Assembly: GCF_021155775.2 (NCBI RefSeq)
Contig: NC_060233.1
Span: forward strand, 40,961,609 to 41,025,608
From: Neodiprion pinetum
Taxonomy: Eukaryota; Arthropoda; Insecta; Hymenoptera; Diprionidae
Length of the DNA stretch: 64,000 nt
Reading direction: 5' to 3'
The position numbers were made by a program, and so were the translations under genes. The notes beneath the pieces are model-generated. The model did not search any database, was not told the DNA's origin, and was given only the letters and a program-made list of their open reading frames with translations. Shown in pieces: positions 38,201 to 52,265 of the stretch; positions within the stretch are counted from its first letter, which is position 1; each line of letters begins with the position of its first letter.

Positions 38201-41200
38201 TTTTCCCACTAAGCTTTTCTTTTTTTTTTTTTTCTCATCAAATTTCATGATACAGCGTTCGTTTTTTCTTCTTCTTTGAACTTGATATATTTAGCGTTAT
38301 TATACATTACACACGATCTACTGTCAGTGACGAAACATTCCACGCTTTGTGTACAAGCGTAAAAATATAGTCCACATATCGTCGAACCGCAGTAGGTGTT
38401 ATAAGACACGTATACACACATGTTTCATAAAGAATATAGTACGATTGTACAAACAATGTGAACAACGTGCGCGCATGACGTAATTATACATATATACACG
38501 CATGTGCTGAAATTCTTATCGCGGACGAAATTAAGTTTATTATACAAATTTTATAACCACGTGCAAACATCGAATTCAAAGTGAGCAATCAGAGGTTCGA
38601 GTCTAGATTCCACGAATGAAGCGCCAAGTGCTTGCATTTTTTTTTTTCGCTTTCTGTGCCATGATGTTTCTGTTTTAATACCGCAGGTTGCGACGTTTCG
38701 CGACACGACAGAACGATCATTTTGGAGCCAAGCACGTTCCTTAACGACGACCCTTCATTCCCACAGAATACAAGCATAACGGTACTCGATACGCTTTCTC
38801 GGCTTCTTTTATCTATCTGGCTCGAAAATGCCTCCATAATTCAAGTCCGCTTGCATATCGTTTATCCCCAAGAGTTTCCACCTACGAATAGGTGTCGTAT
38901 AATATCTCAGATCCGAAAAGCTTCGGGCTACCAAGTCCGAGGTGCCCGAGAGGCGCAGACGGAGGATACTGGTCGCTAGATAAATCCCGTCATCGCGTAA
39001 GGAATGCTCAGCTCTACCGAATAAACGGCCAAGAAACATATCCTTCGACCGAAAAGATCTTCGTCGAGGCGAAGCCAAGACGGACCGAGGACTGCCTGGT
39101 ATGGCTAGAAACCCGACCGATAGAAACCGGCGGTCGTACCTTGTCCCGGTGGTTCTCAATTTCATTGAAACGGGAATGGAATTATTACTTACGAGTATCT
39201 CTTTTTACAAAATAAAACAAAAAAGTAATAAATTATTCCAAATATTGCAGAAAAGTACACCAGAACTTTGTTTTACCTGAAAAAACGTTGCTCCAATGTA
39301 TTAAACGTATCCAAACTGTATGGAGGAAGTTTATAAATCGCAGGATAATTGGTTGCAAACCCTTGAAGAAATCGGAACGTGAAATCAATTGATCATCGGT
39401 AGATACTTCCGATTTGAATATTGTCTTTCTTGCAAAAAATTGATGATTCGTAGCGGCAAATACTCTGTTCGGTGTTTTTTTTTTTTTTTTATCTTATGCC
39501 TAATGTCTTTTTTCTTCACCTTGATGAAATTCGACCGAGTTTACAGATGCGGAAGAGAAGATAACGCCGTTTATCTCTGCCCCATAAATTAGATATCACG
39601 CGAGGAACTTGTATGTACGGTAGATAATTAGTTTCGCTCGAGGTGACATGATTTTGGTGCTGGTGTTTTTGTACTACAATTCCGGGAGAGAGGAGTGCCT
39701 GATTTCGGTAATTGTTTCTTGTCTGCAATCCGCCGGTAATTACTATACACGTACAAATATAAACACAGTTGCATACGGTCATCTAGATGTTATCTACGAT
39801 GTGTGAAGAAACTGACTGCGCGTTTCTTTGATGCAACGAACACTAATGTTCGTACGAATCGATCAGAAGCTCAATGATCAGCTGGAAATGTCGAGGAGCT
39901 GTTAAACAGGAAGACGAAGAGATAGAAAAAGGTTTTAATTTCTGCAATGTGTTCGCTGTTATTCCCCATTAATTGGCTCATTGTCAGTGCAGTACCGACT
40001 TGACAAGGCTTCGTGAACCTGATTTTCCATTTTCATTTCGTTACAGGCACACTTCGAAGGTGTAGGTAGATATTGTAACGCGTAAAAAGATACCGCCCAC
40101 CTCCTCGAGATGTTGGATAGTAAGACCTGCTCCCTTCGGAATCCTAAGGATCCCATTATGCACGAACTTCTCACGTGTCACCCTTTCATCCCCAGGCCTA
40201 ACCCTTCCGCCTGTCGTCATTATCGTCCTTGTTATTATTATCACTGTTGTTATTGTTCCCCTCCCTTCTGATCCGTGGATTATTGGAGCTTACAGAGTTA
40301 CACGCACAATCATTCCGCCATGAGATGCCTGACCAAAGATACTCCTATCGCACCTAGAATGAATTGTGATTATCAAATTTGAACCTCACATTGGCTGACG
40401 ACTTTTCGAGGCCTGGAATAATAGTAAAACGGTTTTTTCCCACCTCTGCTACACGTAGGCATTGGTCATGCGATCGGTCTCGCTTCGGGGTTGTGAAGAC
40501 GCACAATCCACTTATGTAAATCTCTTTTAATGCTCGACGGCGGGTTTCGAGAGGCCTTCCTCAGGACCGCACACCTCATTTCTTTCACCTTCTCCTGCTT
40601 CCATCGCCTTAGGCGGTGGGAGTTGAATCATTTCCAAACGGGTTTATACCGGGATAATTGATCAAAAGGAATTACGGGTCCTAATATTGTTAGGACTAAA
40701 CGATCGTCGGCGTAATTCACGCTGTTCTTTTTCACGATCACATTCTGTGGATGACATATTTATACCCGTAACTACGATATTTTTAGTCGCGAGAGTGAGA
40801 ATCGGTCGAAATGCGTGTAAGGAAATTACTTGAATATTCGAGAATCACACGCGGGTAAAACGGGCGAACAAGTTGAATAAGAAGAATGTGTATATTCGAA
40901 TATCTACCCTGCGTTTTTAAATCCAGTCCGTAGAATTCGGCTCTTTGAGGAAGTCTAGCGCGCAGTTATTGCATACCTTCCGCATACGTTGCCTCATTCG
41001 CCAGAGGCTGCATCAAGCCCGGTAAATATCACGTGCAAGAGAGTTAGTTTACATTCTTCCACGTGCCGGCGATTTTTAGGTCATCCCCGTTATTTTCGAC
41101 CGTACGCATATCACGGTTTCAGGGGGAATTATGGCTTTATGGCGAAAACGCCCTCCGCGACGCGTTAGACAAACTAACAACTAACGATTCAACAAAAAAA

Positions 41201-44200
41201 AATCCATCGCGTTTCCGCAGTCCAGGCAAAGCAACGGAATAATCAACCTCGATGCAGTATCAACATCTAGATTATACTGTCTTTTCGAAAAGCGATGATT
41301 GGGTAACTATGTTCAAGTCCCAAGATTAGGTCGACAAGGTGAGAAGGTACACCGGGTTCCCGAAGCTTAGCGTTGGCTTCTTGAAAAAATTTATAACACT
41401 GGGTACGTACCGTGGGTTCAGGGTTGAGGTATCGACCCTGCAGGTGGCCTCTTCCATGTCATATCCGCTTATCTAGCCTTAGGTGCACAGAATTTACGAG
41501 GTAATTAGAGCCACGTGTAACCAACGAACCCGGTCCAGAGACGTTCTTCCATCGACTTCTTTGCCTTTACCGATCGTTTGTGGGTTACGCACGTGGGCGT
41601 GATTGAATATTAGGTCCGAAATGAAGGATGGGGTGGTCGGTCGGCTCGTCTATCCGGGATTAAAAATAGAGGATCTCTTCTCAGGTGAAATACAATCCGG
41701 TATTCGGTGTTCCCTAAACCCTTTGAATAATCAGAGCTTGGAGTGAGCTGCTCAGCTACCGCTGGTGTCCTTTTCCTTGATCCTAATTATAGGTATAGGC
41801 GATACCTCACTGTTTCCCCGCCTGATTGACGAGGGTAAGGACGTCTTCGATGAGGACTTATCTATCGCGCTCTTCCCTGCATTCACGTTCCTCCTCCACG
41901 AGACGACCCGACTTCGGAATAACCTGCGATGCATGAGTCTTGAAGCGATCGAAATCGATGAGCTTGATTTTGAGGCCCGGAACTGATACTCCAGAACCGA
42001 TTTAAGAACGCCCAATGACAAGGCGAATGTTACCAATCGTTTTTATCTGACTCGTTGGTCTTCCTGGTCGATTTCGATGCAGTTCCGTTTCCTCTTGAGT
42101 TGACCGATTGACTCGACTACCGGATTAGATTGAGATTAATCTATAAGATCGACAATCGGACAATAGCTCAGGTCGAGTAGAAGCTGGAGTTGCACAACGT
42201 TTAACAAGTTTCTAACTCAGTCCAACGCGCGGTCTCGTAGGCATGAATTCAGCCCGGTCTTTGCTTTGAAAGAGACTGTTGCTCAATAGAATGGGAACAC
42301 ATAGGTATGTACCTGTAAGGTTAGAAACAAATACTCGTCACTTTTCAGCCACTCTCAAAAGCCGGGGACTTATGAGACGTTCGGGATAAAAGTCCGTTCA
42401 ATGCTCAACCCTGGTAATGCTAATTGCTTAACAGCAGGTACGGTCCAACAGTAAACACGTCTAAACGGACAACGGCTGACTCGATACTTCGGAATTAACT
42501 CTCAGGACGAAATTGAATCTTTATAACGAGGGCGGTAACGAAGTTGGACGACTGGAAGTCTGTTCAAATTTGTTGGGCCAGTTTGTACAGCGATAACGAG
42601 AGAAATGACAAACTTGACCCACATAACTTTAGACAGGTGGCACATCTCGAGGCGTGATGCAAGTTTTCTGTGAACTTCGAAGTCAATGGCTTGACCTCAT
42701 GAATTACAACTCACTGCAACTTAGCACTTCCGACGTACCGTTAAGCGAGCGTTAACAGCCTGCACGGCACCGATGGATGGAATGGTGCATTTCGAACAAG
42801 AAGAAGAATGATAGGAGACGAATGTCTTTGCCTCGAGCATATCCACCTGGCATTTCGATGCTGGTTTGAAATTTGAATAACACCGGTCACGCCGCTGCAG
42901 GTAATCAAAAGACACGGGTACCGATGTCCCAATGGTACACACGCCTGGATGAAATCGGCCGAGCCGCGCTGTCTGTGATAAATTTTCAACACCGCACGTC
43001 GTTTTTCACGGCTATATTAACGTCGGATATCTTACGAGGGTTGCAGCGGTTTTAGAAATATGCACGCGGATGAGACGCAGCGCCGGACGCCTTCTGCTTA
43101 CGCTCATGCTAAACCGAGCAAATAAACAGACCTGTTCCTAGCTCGGGCTAGCGAGAATTCAACGGAGAGTAAGAGACTCGCCATTTTCAGCTTCCAAGAA
43201 ACTCGGGTCGGCCACAGCTTTTTACCAGTTAAAATAACACGCTGCTTGCGGAGAGTGAGAACGGGCCTTGAATCGTTGGAAATCGAATCATCCGCGACCT
43301 CAAATTTTCCCTCATCACTTCTCGCCAATCAATTTCCAACCAACGACGATAATTCACCGATAAGCGCGTCCTTAAAATGAGCGCAAGTTTCAACTGGGAT
43401 GATGCAGACTGGGTGGTCCTGATTTCTTATGGGTAGAAAATAAAAAACAGCAAGAAAGAAGGAGGCAAGAAATACTGTGACAAATTCACCCGTCTGGCAC
43501 ACTTCCACTCCAACGGATAGCACGAGCCACCGTAATTCGGATGGGCCGGTGCAGGAGTTATGAATGAATTGTGCTCAGGGAGGCGGCAATAACAGGCCGG
43601 GGATGAACGAGTCTTATTGTCAGACCACAGAAAGGAAAGAGGGCGATATAAGAGGATTTCGCACCTGTAGCGGCAATTTGTCCCTTTTCCCAAGCTTCGC
43701 TGAAGGGCGAATAATAAGAAGCAGGATCCATTCAGCGGAACTATTCTTGACGGTGTATTTGAACGGAGCTTTGTTTGCCAAAAACAATTTGCTCGTCGTT
43801 CGGACAGACAACGTCGGTTCGCAACTCCGTAGCAGCTGTTTGCAGTCGGCGCGGTGAAACACAAAGCACAGCTTTTTTACGTTGCGTAGTCTAATCAACG
43901 ACCGATAATTCCTCGAACACAGCTCGGGGCAACATTTCGCAAGTGATTATACAGTGCGTGTACGATCACCGACAGATATGACGAGTTGAGGAACGATTCG
44001 CGAAATTTTACAACGGACAGAGAAAACGACAGTCTGTTTTGCGGATTCTGCAAAGTTGGATTTCGGGAAACGCCGCTGGTGGTATAATATAACGGATATG
44101 ATCCGTGGGACCAGGGCCCATTTTTCCCCAAGATCTTCGGACTCATATGCCGTTCAACCACCAGCCGGTTTTACAACACATTCATCTACCCAGAAGGCGG

Positions 44201-44490
44201 GCTTGTGTGAATCTTGGGCCTCTTTAGGGCAGCGAAGAAGAATGAGAAGAAGCAGGTATGAGATGCGGCATGCGAACGTATAATTTTCGACAGTCCCTCG
44301 ATGCGTGCCGCTTCCCTAGTGACTTGTTTACTGAGTTTTCCGGCCCACAAATTGGTTCCTGTTCTCGGTGGTCCCGTCATCCTAAGCCAACAAATGTCGA
44401 CGCAAGAATGAAGATTAGGAGAGATTATTTTTTCGACATTCAAAACTTGACTCCTTGCTCAACTCGGTCGTCCGATTGGACGCGTGACAG

Positions 44491-44580
44491 CGAAAGAGAG
44501 AAAAAGAGAGAGAGAGTGAGAGAGAGAAGCGTTTATTCTATACATAGAGAGTAAGGGAGGGAGAGAGATAGAAAGAAGAC
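44491..44580. repeat. GA-rich simple repeat
   Basis: Interrupted AG/GAGA runs. Insect GAGA-factor sites look like this, but there is no promoter evidence nearby, so simple-sequence drift is as likely. Confidence 0.8.
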
Positions 44581-46624
44581 GGTATCTTAACTCTCCAAGA
44601 ACATCGCTCGGTGCGTCAGGATAAAAAGATTTTTAAGATTTTATAAGAGTAGTTGATTTCCATTTTTTGCAACGAAGCTGTTAAACAGTGCGGAGAGGTT
44701 CACCGCGTGATTTGTTTGTCTTCGAAATACGCGTGGTGTGTTTTACTAATTATAACGATATTCACGAGCTGCTTAGCGTCGAAACGAATTATTCCAGAGG
44801 CGTGACTAATACCGCGAACCTCGTGTGTATATCCAATGTGTATTTAAAAAGAGAAGAAAAAAAAAGAATAAACCATTAGATGGCATCGGGAATTTGTGAT
44901 ATATTTTTTACGGACCATGCATCATCGTCCGACTAATTTTTTTTTCTCAAAAAAAAAAGTTTAAACAATATTTTCAGGATATGTTTACCGTAGAATCTAG
45001 GGAAATACTTCGATTAACGCATAAGCGACTACTGTGTGTAATGACTTCGGGAAGGAAAGTGATTTATCTCAATTAGCAAGCGAACGTCAGACTTGGTAAT
45101 TAGCGTAATTGATATTTTATCCGGGCACACATGGCAGGATCAGTCAGTTGAGGTCGAAGGCCACGTGTGGCTGACACGATCAAATGCGCATGAATCATTC
45201 CAACTGTCTCCGCCAATTAATACGTACTCTGTTTGAAGCAAAATAAATTATAGGTACACTTCTCAGGATATCCGCTGCAATTTGTATTTGGCAAATTGAA
45301 ATTCAGCCCTTTTTGCGAATGAATATACGTACATCTTCGAACCGCGTATTTTTTCCGTTCCATTTCCTCATTCAGGAAAGTCTTTCTCGCCGTTTGATCA
45401 TGTATCAAAATGGTATCTTAAAATTAGAAGTATACACGTATGACGCTCTTAACACGTCTTATTCTGGCTATTGAAACTCGACAGCTGTATCGCTTTTCGG
45501 CTCGTCCCTCTGCACAACCGGTCCATTAGCTGGCAGATTACTTGCTTTCAGACTCTTCTGTGCGATGATTTTCTAATTCCAAGTACAAACAGCGGAAGTT
45601 TTATAGACTTCTTTATCGTACCACGGAGGTATAATACACCTGACAATGAGATTCCAACTTTGTGAATGAACGAAAATATCGCTCCTTATAAAACGGAAAA
45701 AAAGAACGTGACAAGGTTGTCGAAACCGATTACAAGAGGTATACTATTTTCGATAAACCGACTGCACCGGAGTATCAATCATCGTTTGAAACGCTTTTCT
45801 CGCCGAGATTTGGAACGGGGCCAAGTTCAACCACCTGCCTTTGAATTTCTCACCGTTCTCTCGGAGAGGCTGAACGAGCGATGCGCGCACCTTGATCGGT
45901 TTCAAAGTTAGGGCCGTGCCAAGGGCACCGACACCTTTCCCAAACATTGCACAGTGTACGCGGTGCCCGGAGCAGAATCAGTCGAACACTCACGCTAGAA
46001 GGCATCGGGTGTGAACTCGTGAAACCCGTGGAAAATAAAGAGACCTACCAAACGCCACAGGCCACAAAAATACCCGCATTAGCCAATGGCCAACTGCAGC
46101 CAGCCAGCAGCGTTGGAAAGGCTGAAAAGGGCGCAGGTGACGAATGACCGTGTAAAATATGCTGGCTGTTTGCAGTACGTGACGGCATCTCCCTCAGCGA
46201 TGTTTACCTCTGCAATTTCACCTTGAATCTGGGATGCGAGTATTAATTGCTGAGGCGTGCGACTTCTTGCAACTACTTCGGACATGGATAATGTACGATG
46301 CTTTTAGAGGATGAATTCTCGTTCGCGATAAACCAACGTTCGTATCTTTCTTGTAAAACCTCGTGAGCTGAAAGTGCGAACTGGGAAAGGAAAAAATGGA
46401 CTAAAGATGCTGATTTTTCGAGTGTGAAAACTTTGGCAAACGCTTATATCCGAATTTTTTGCATGTGACTTTTACGCTGGATGAAAGCACAGGAGTCAAA
46501 GGAGGGTAAGAATTTTCAAGGGATGAGAATTCGCGAGCCAAAATTACGGAGCGTGTAGTTTAGAGCGTATCAAAATAGTCCTTTACCCCTTGTTAATTGT
46601 GTATTCTGTTCGTTTGTGTTACAG

Positions 46625-46699
46625 GTGAGTTTCAAAGCAGCAAGTTTCTCCCATCAATTTCTCGGTATACCATAGACTACGATACTTTGGTCGTCTCAA
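46625..46699 (+). CDS. Candidate 75-nt exon or recursive splice segment
   Basis: A pyrimidine/T-rich tract ends in TTACAG at 46624, and the next bases are GTGAGT, so a 3' splice site directly abuts a 5' splice site. A second good donor, A|GTAAGT, follows at 46700. Read as an exon the segment is 75 nt, open in the one frame that fits a phase-1 upstream exon (ending in C), encoding R-EFQSSKFLPSISRYTIDYD... and again ending in phase 1. That matches the exon at 30851-30956. Read as a recursive splice site it would be a zero-length exon allowing stepwise removal of a giant intron. Both can be true: such sites are often followed by a cryptic exon. Confidence 0.35.
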
Positions 46700-48715
46700 G
46701 TAAGTTCTAGACGTTTATCTACGCGAATATCATTCCTTCTGCGTGTGATACAAGCTGAGATTGTTACCTGGAAAATCATACATGTTTGCGGAATCACACG
46801 CATGAGGGAAAATTTTGCGTTTGTAGTTTAAGGAAATCGTTCGTCAGCCAAGAGACAATGTCATCGTGAAGGTGAACGCGGTGCCGTAAATCTAGCAAAA
46901 AGCGTCTCGTAAATTTTTCCAAGCGAGTTATCTTACTTCGTCTTTATGCCCGTTTATTCATTTTCTGCTACGACGAGATTACATCAGATTCAATATGTCG
47001 TATGTTGGCTTAGAGCCACGGTGATAAAGCCCGAACTCATAGCTTCTGTAACAAACAAACGTGAGACGTCGACCGGCTCCTGAATGTTTACGTATGCATG
47101 TATGGGGTTACATTTTTTTACTTACACACTTCAGCAAATACCGTTGATCAATCGCGTACTCTCAATCATTGGTAAAATTAACAAATTACGACCTTCCGAT
47201 TGGGTATAACAAAATCGAGGTTCAAGCCCCAACCTCGTGTAAAAATTACATTTAGAAATCGGTACAAGAATGTAAAGAATTCGTTAAACGAGTAAGAATA
47301 ACAAGTTCCAAAGGCAAGAATTTTCAGTTGTCATTCAGGATAAAAAGCACTCGAAAAAGTGCTCGTCATTTTCTCGTGATTTCACTGACGTCCGAAAAAA
47401 AAACAAAAAAAAAAACGTGACTTTGGAACTTGGTTCTCGCGACATTTGAAGAGTCGCTTTGCCCGATCACGTCTTGCATGTCAGGTAAGGTGAGAGTAAA
47501 AGATATTGCGCAATGTAAAAGAGGACCCAAGGATGAATTGAGAAAAGGGAACAGAAATATGCGCCGTCCGTTTATGTACCTACCTTTATCTCCGCATGCA
47601 TCATCGACTGCTCACCTCATGCTCGGAGCACGTTATACGCGTGTATTATACTCGCGTATTCAGGCTTGAAGAGTGTATCTAATACAGTGATAACAGCTCG
47701 ACTCGATTGAATATTCAGGCTCTTCCTTCATCCGCCTCACGAGAGTCCCATGCACGGACTTACAATCCTTGAAATAACACGAATGCACGCGGGTGTGTCT
47801 CTTTATGTTTATGTTGTTACACAAGGCTGCCATGGTATTAACACGCCGGCTAGCCGCCCGGCAGCGACTCGTAACATTGTCAGAGCCGCGTTAATCTCAT
47901 CCATTAATCTGGACCTCGCTACCTGAGACGCGATCTGATTGTGCATTACGGTACATACCCATGGTGTGCGTGTATGCAGAGACATGCTCGCTGTATGTGG
48001 TTAAATTTGCGAGCACTGCGTGAGTTATACTCATCGAGATTGTCGTCGGTCGTCATCATCGCAAAGTCAGAGGTCTAGGTCTCGGTTTCGACTTGCCTAG
48101 TCCAGCCACCCTAAACCGAGGAGGGCTATAAATCACATGACTTAAATATGACTCGTCATACCGTGGATTGAGATTTATCAAGGTATTAAATTAGTAACTC
48201 GCGTTCCGCTGGCGTCGATGCGGTATCCAGCCAAAGAAGAGAACCAAAAAATACTAACGAAAAAACGAAAACCATCGTTTGTAATTTAATCACACCCTAT
48301 TGCTGTAGGATTAATTTTTAGCCTGAAACATCGGTGACTTTTCTCATCTGTCATGTGGATATCCTATAATACAGTGTTTTGCTTGCCACTGATCATTCTA
48401 GCCTGCTCGTTTTACGTATCTTCTGCAAAGATACAAGGCAATTTTCTTGTAAATCAAAATTGTAGTTGTCCCTGAAACAGGTTAAAAAATGTCTTACTAT
48501 TAGTATTACTGTTAAATTTCTATTCCTTCATCTTCTCAATTCCAAATGGTGGACATTGATGCAATTTAGTTTGAAAAAATGGCTTCTTCGATTTCTTGAA
48601 CATTCTAAATCGAAGTTGTTTCTGGTATTATCAACAACGTTTTCGAAAGTTCGTGAGAAAGTCAGGGGGAAAGAAACCTTTCCGTCAGGGTGGGACCACT
48701 CCTCGTTTTATCAGG

Positions 48716-48828
48716 GAGTGAGATTCGTCGGGCTCTTACCTCATGCACCAAACGACGTTTTCCCGGCGGGCTGCATGCCTGGCAAGCACAGCCTCTACCC
48801 TGATTACACGATAAATGACTCGGCGTGA
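48716..48828 (+). other. Exon-like open frame of unknown identity
   Basis: A pyrimidine-rich stretch ending TTATCAG (48709-48715) precedes 37 open codons and two bases (GVRFVGLLPHAPNDVF...) ending at a GTGAGT donor. The opposite strand is also open with a GTAAGA donor near 48736. No family is recognised. Phase does not fit the 46625-46699 candidate exon. Confidence 0.2.
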
Positions 48829-50089
48829 GTTCGCCCCTTTTTCTCGATGAAGGCAAGAAATGAGTAGGTAATCCCGAGGCCTTCTCTCAGCTGTCTATCC
48901 TGATGCGATGGAACAATGCGTTGCAGTCTATAATTTTGAAGCAAGAAATACATTAGTTTCTTATTTTTTCCCCATTTTCGGGACTCCTTTTTAACGTTCC
49001 ATGAAAAATATTTGCAGATGCTTCAGGTTTCGTTCATTGACGATTATTAGAGAACGGCAATTATACATCTGCGTTTCGGATTCTCTGTTTTAGTTTTCCG
49101 TCACAGCTGATCTCCTGCCAGGTAATTCATCATCACCGTCAGTCGGTTTTTACCCTCTCCTTTTTGGTCGTGGCGGAACGGAGAAGCGAGTCGATCAAAG
49201 TTAACCAGTAACCGGGAATATTAACTCTCACAAATCACGAGACGCGCAGCCTCTCACCTGATCGCCTTAAGGGTGGATCGCTGGATTTCTATGTCGCCCA
49301 GGTTTATCCAGTGATCTCGGGCTTTTCGCTCCGGCGGAGTTCATCTGAATAATGGACCGTAATTGCGTCGTGTGGCCCATTGTAATGCTTACTGCCGGAA
49401 AACACGATCAGAGACACGCGAGCAATTCTCCCGGGAAACATTCTTCGATCAAAAATTGCCAGGGGGTGAAAGTCAGCGTCGTTCAATTTATTTGCACTCT
49501 CTAATTTCCGGTATTATTTTCTTACTTTTTTTCTGTTTTTTAAATTATTATTTTATTTCTTGAAAGTAGAAAAAAATCTTTATCGATGTGAAAGATAATA
49601 TTTTTTCAATCGCATCAGTCTCAATTCGATTTTTCTTATATTTCCAAACGATAGTTTGAGGAAAAGAACGTATCGCAATCTCATACGTTTTTCGTCTATA
49701 TGAGCTTTACGCAATCGATTTTACGTATATCAGTCTCTAGTGTATCATGCAGTGAAGTTTTTGTGTACGATTAATGAAGCGAGGATGAAATTTTACGACG
49801 ATGTGATATAATGGGTGAATTATACCAGCTGTTGTTGTGACGTGAAGATTTCACAGGTCCGTTTCGCGATCAGGGTCTAATAACAAGTCGGTACTTCGGC
49901 AAAGTACAGGTTTATAAGAATATTGCACTCGGGAATAAAAAAGAAAGATAATACCGAAAAAAATTCGTGCAAGATTAGCGAACGTGTAATTTCCGTTAAA
50001 GCGCGCCAATTTCACACTGCTGTTTCTAACCGATCACGATACGGGTTATGCATTTTCATTTCGCATCATGATGAAATACCCGTATAAAA

Positions 50090-50362
50090 TGCGGTGGAGT
50101 TGAAATTTCGAATTTGAAAAACTCCGAATTTTTTGGTGGAAGATCTTGAAGTGAAGTAAAGAACTCAAACTGTGACGAAACATCAAAGTTTCGAATGGTT
50201 CAAAACTCGATGCTTAAAATTTTGATTTCCGACAATTCGAAACTTTGTTGTTTGGTAAAAGTTTAATTTCCTTACTTCAAGTTTCGCCGCTAAATAATTC
50301 CAAATAATTCGGAATCACGCGCTTTCGGAGCTTTTCAAATTCGGAACATCAACGCCGCCCCA
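50090..50362. mobile_element. Foldback element, probable MITE remnant
   Basis: The segment is a long imperfect inverted repeat. Outer arms start TGCGGTGGAGTTGA on the left and, in reverse complement, TGGGGCGGCGTTGA on the right. Next inward, 50109-50128 pairs with 50324-50343 at 19 of 20 bases. Further in, 50145-50170 pairs loosely with 50261-50281, and 50184-50196 pairs perfectly with 50235-50247, leaving a 38-base loop. ATAAAA occurs directly on both flanks (50084-50089 and 50363-50368), a possible 6-bp target duplication. There is no coding capacity. A non-autonomous DNA transposon or a hairpin RNA source both fit. Confidence 0.65.
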
Positions 50363-52265
50363 ATAAAACAACTCGATATGACCATCGATTTCCAATCCTT
50401 TCGTCTGTTATAAATGTAAAGTGCTTCGATGTTTCGACACGCGGTCGAGCTTCTGCTTTCTTTGTACCAACGCCAATTAAGCCGTGACCCTTGAAATCTC
50501 TCAAGATTAAAAAATCTCAGCGCAGATCATACACGATGCAAATGTAAAAAATTGACTTTCCGAGCACGCGCGTTCGCGTCGACGGCGCTTCACGGTCTCT
50601 GAAGACCGTAAAAATCTTCGAACACAAAACTACATTCTCTTCACCTGAGAATAACGCTGCCACTCGGCATGGGGCGTCCGTCCATCGTTCCGTTTTGTCT
50701 GTCAGCGAGATTCAGGCGCAGCCTCTTCCTCCTCCTCGTCAATAGCGCACAGAGATCGAGTCTCGGCTTATCGTTAGACACGGTTGTAGGTATAAAGGTG
50801 TACGAAGGTTGAATATGCGCATCTTTCTTCACGCGCCGCGGTAATAAACTTGCGTGATTCCTTGCGTCTCTGAGTTGTTGTCACCCTGTGTGGTCCTGCT
50901 GCAGGAACCGAGCTTTGTCGCGCTTTCAACGAACCCTGCAGAGGGCAATTAATTCATTCCTCACATCCAGACGACCGAGGGAGGTGCGGGGGAAAGAGGC
51001 GAGGAGGATAGAGAGAGAGAGATGGGATTATTGTGTATTATAAGGAATGAATGCGTGACTGAATGCGACCTCGGCGCGAAAAGTACCGTAATTGATGAAT
51101 AAATTAAAGAACATAAATCACGATTCAAGCAGTCCAACAGTTTATACATGCACCGGTATAATCATCGATGCAAAAGAGGACCGTGAATTTTTCATATCGT
51201 ATCTTAAACGGTCGTTTCATTTCCCCTCGTCTAGTTGAAACATCAAAATTTCTCAAATCTGTACACAAATTTCCCAGACTATTATCTCGTGCGATCTAAC
51301 GTAATTTTTCTTTGTCGAACGCCGAACTAAATTCACCTCGCACTGAATCGTAAATCTTCTTAATACTGGTATAATACTGCAATAACACACTTGAAAATGA
51401 AAATAATCTTACATGGCTCGGCGGGATAATCATTATTACATAATACGAATGAACGGTTGAATATTATTCCTGTGCTAAAACTTAACGTCGGTAGATATAT
51501 TTGTAACGGAAATCACTGTATCACTGTAGAATATCTGCACGAGTTCAGTGCAAATGTATTACCGAACTGTATTTATACACACTTTGAATCCACCTACTTT
51601 TTCTTCAATATTTTTACCAAGAGATTTCTCGGGGTATTTTAACCGTGTGTCTCGTATCCTGTTCTCGCGTGTAAAACCCTTTCTGTATACCGTGTAAAAA
51701 AGTTTACTTTAAATCCATTTCCTATGTTATCCGGTCCCTGATATGCGAATAAAATCCGAGAGTAAAAATGCATGGAAACCGGCAAACGGTGTGTGGTTCT
51801 TGTATTATACTTTTTTTTTTTCTCAATCGATGCAGTCCGTGTACAGTTTAGATTTTAACTAGGTCATGATGTCATTTCTTACCGATGCACGGCGTTTCAG
51901 AAATCGAGAGTTCAAACATTTACTAACACTAGATTATATATACATGTACGTTTATGCCTAAGAAAGTTATAAATATACCAACAGCGACGCGTGCTGCATT
52001 TTTATGCAATCTCCTGAAATATACGCCGGACTTAAAACGACTGTGTTGCTGCAATAATCCGCATGTAGGTAGCTGGCATAAAGAATTCGGTTCTACTCGT
52101 TGAAATCTTTGAAAAAACAAACAACACCAATTATACAGGGCAGCAATAATTACCATGGAATATGAAAGTCGTTTGAACGACGTTTCTTTCAAGCCTTCGT
52201 CTCATTTCACCGGCGAAAGGTCCTCTAACATTGTTAAATTAATTCACGGATAGATGAGAAAGAAA

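Larger units (their letters stand above)
30957..46624. other. Long stretch without recognisable genes, possibly a first intron
   Basis: I find no exon I can assign to a family in about 15.7 kb. A GC-rich promoter-like segment lies at about 31730-32250 and contains an initiator-type TCAGTC at 32058-32063, followed by a short ATG frame (MPASNMR) and a GTCAGT donor at 32256. GA-rich repeats lie at 44491-44580. Several open frames of 80-125 codons (such as 34580-34891 minus and 37219-37596 plus) look like chance frames in a region with about 45 percent GC. If the exons at 30851 and 46625 belong together, this is a single intron. Confidence 0.4.

Noticed and set aside
43427..43898. Frames on both strands near 43.4-43.9 kb
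   Set aside because: Several frames overlap on both strands and none has motifs or splice sites that fit.
47480..47492. TGTCAG|GTAAGG as another recursive splice site
   Set aside because: No pyrimidine tract precedes the AG.
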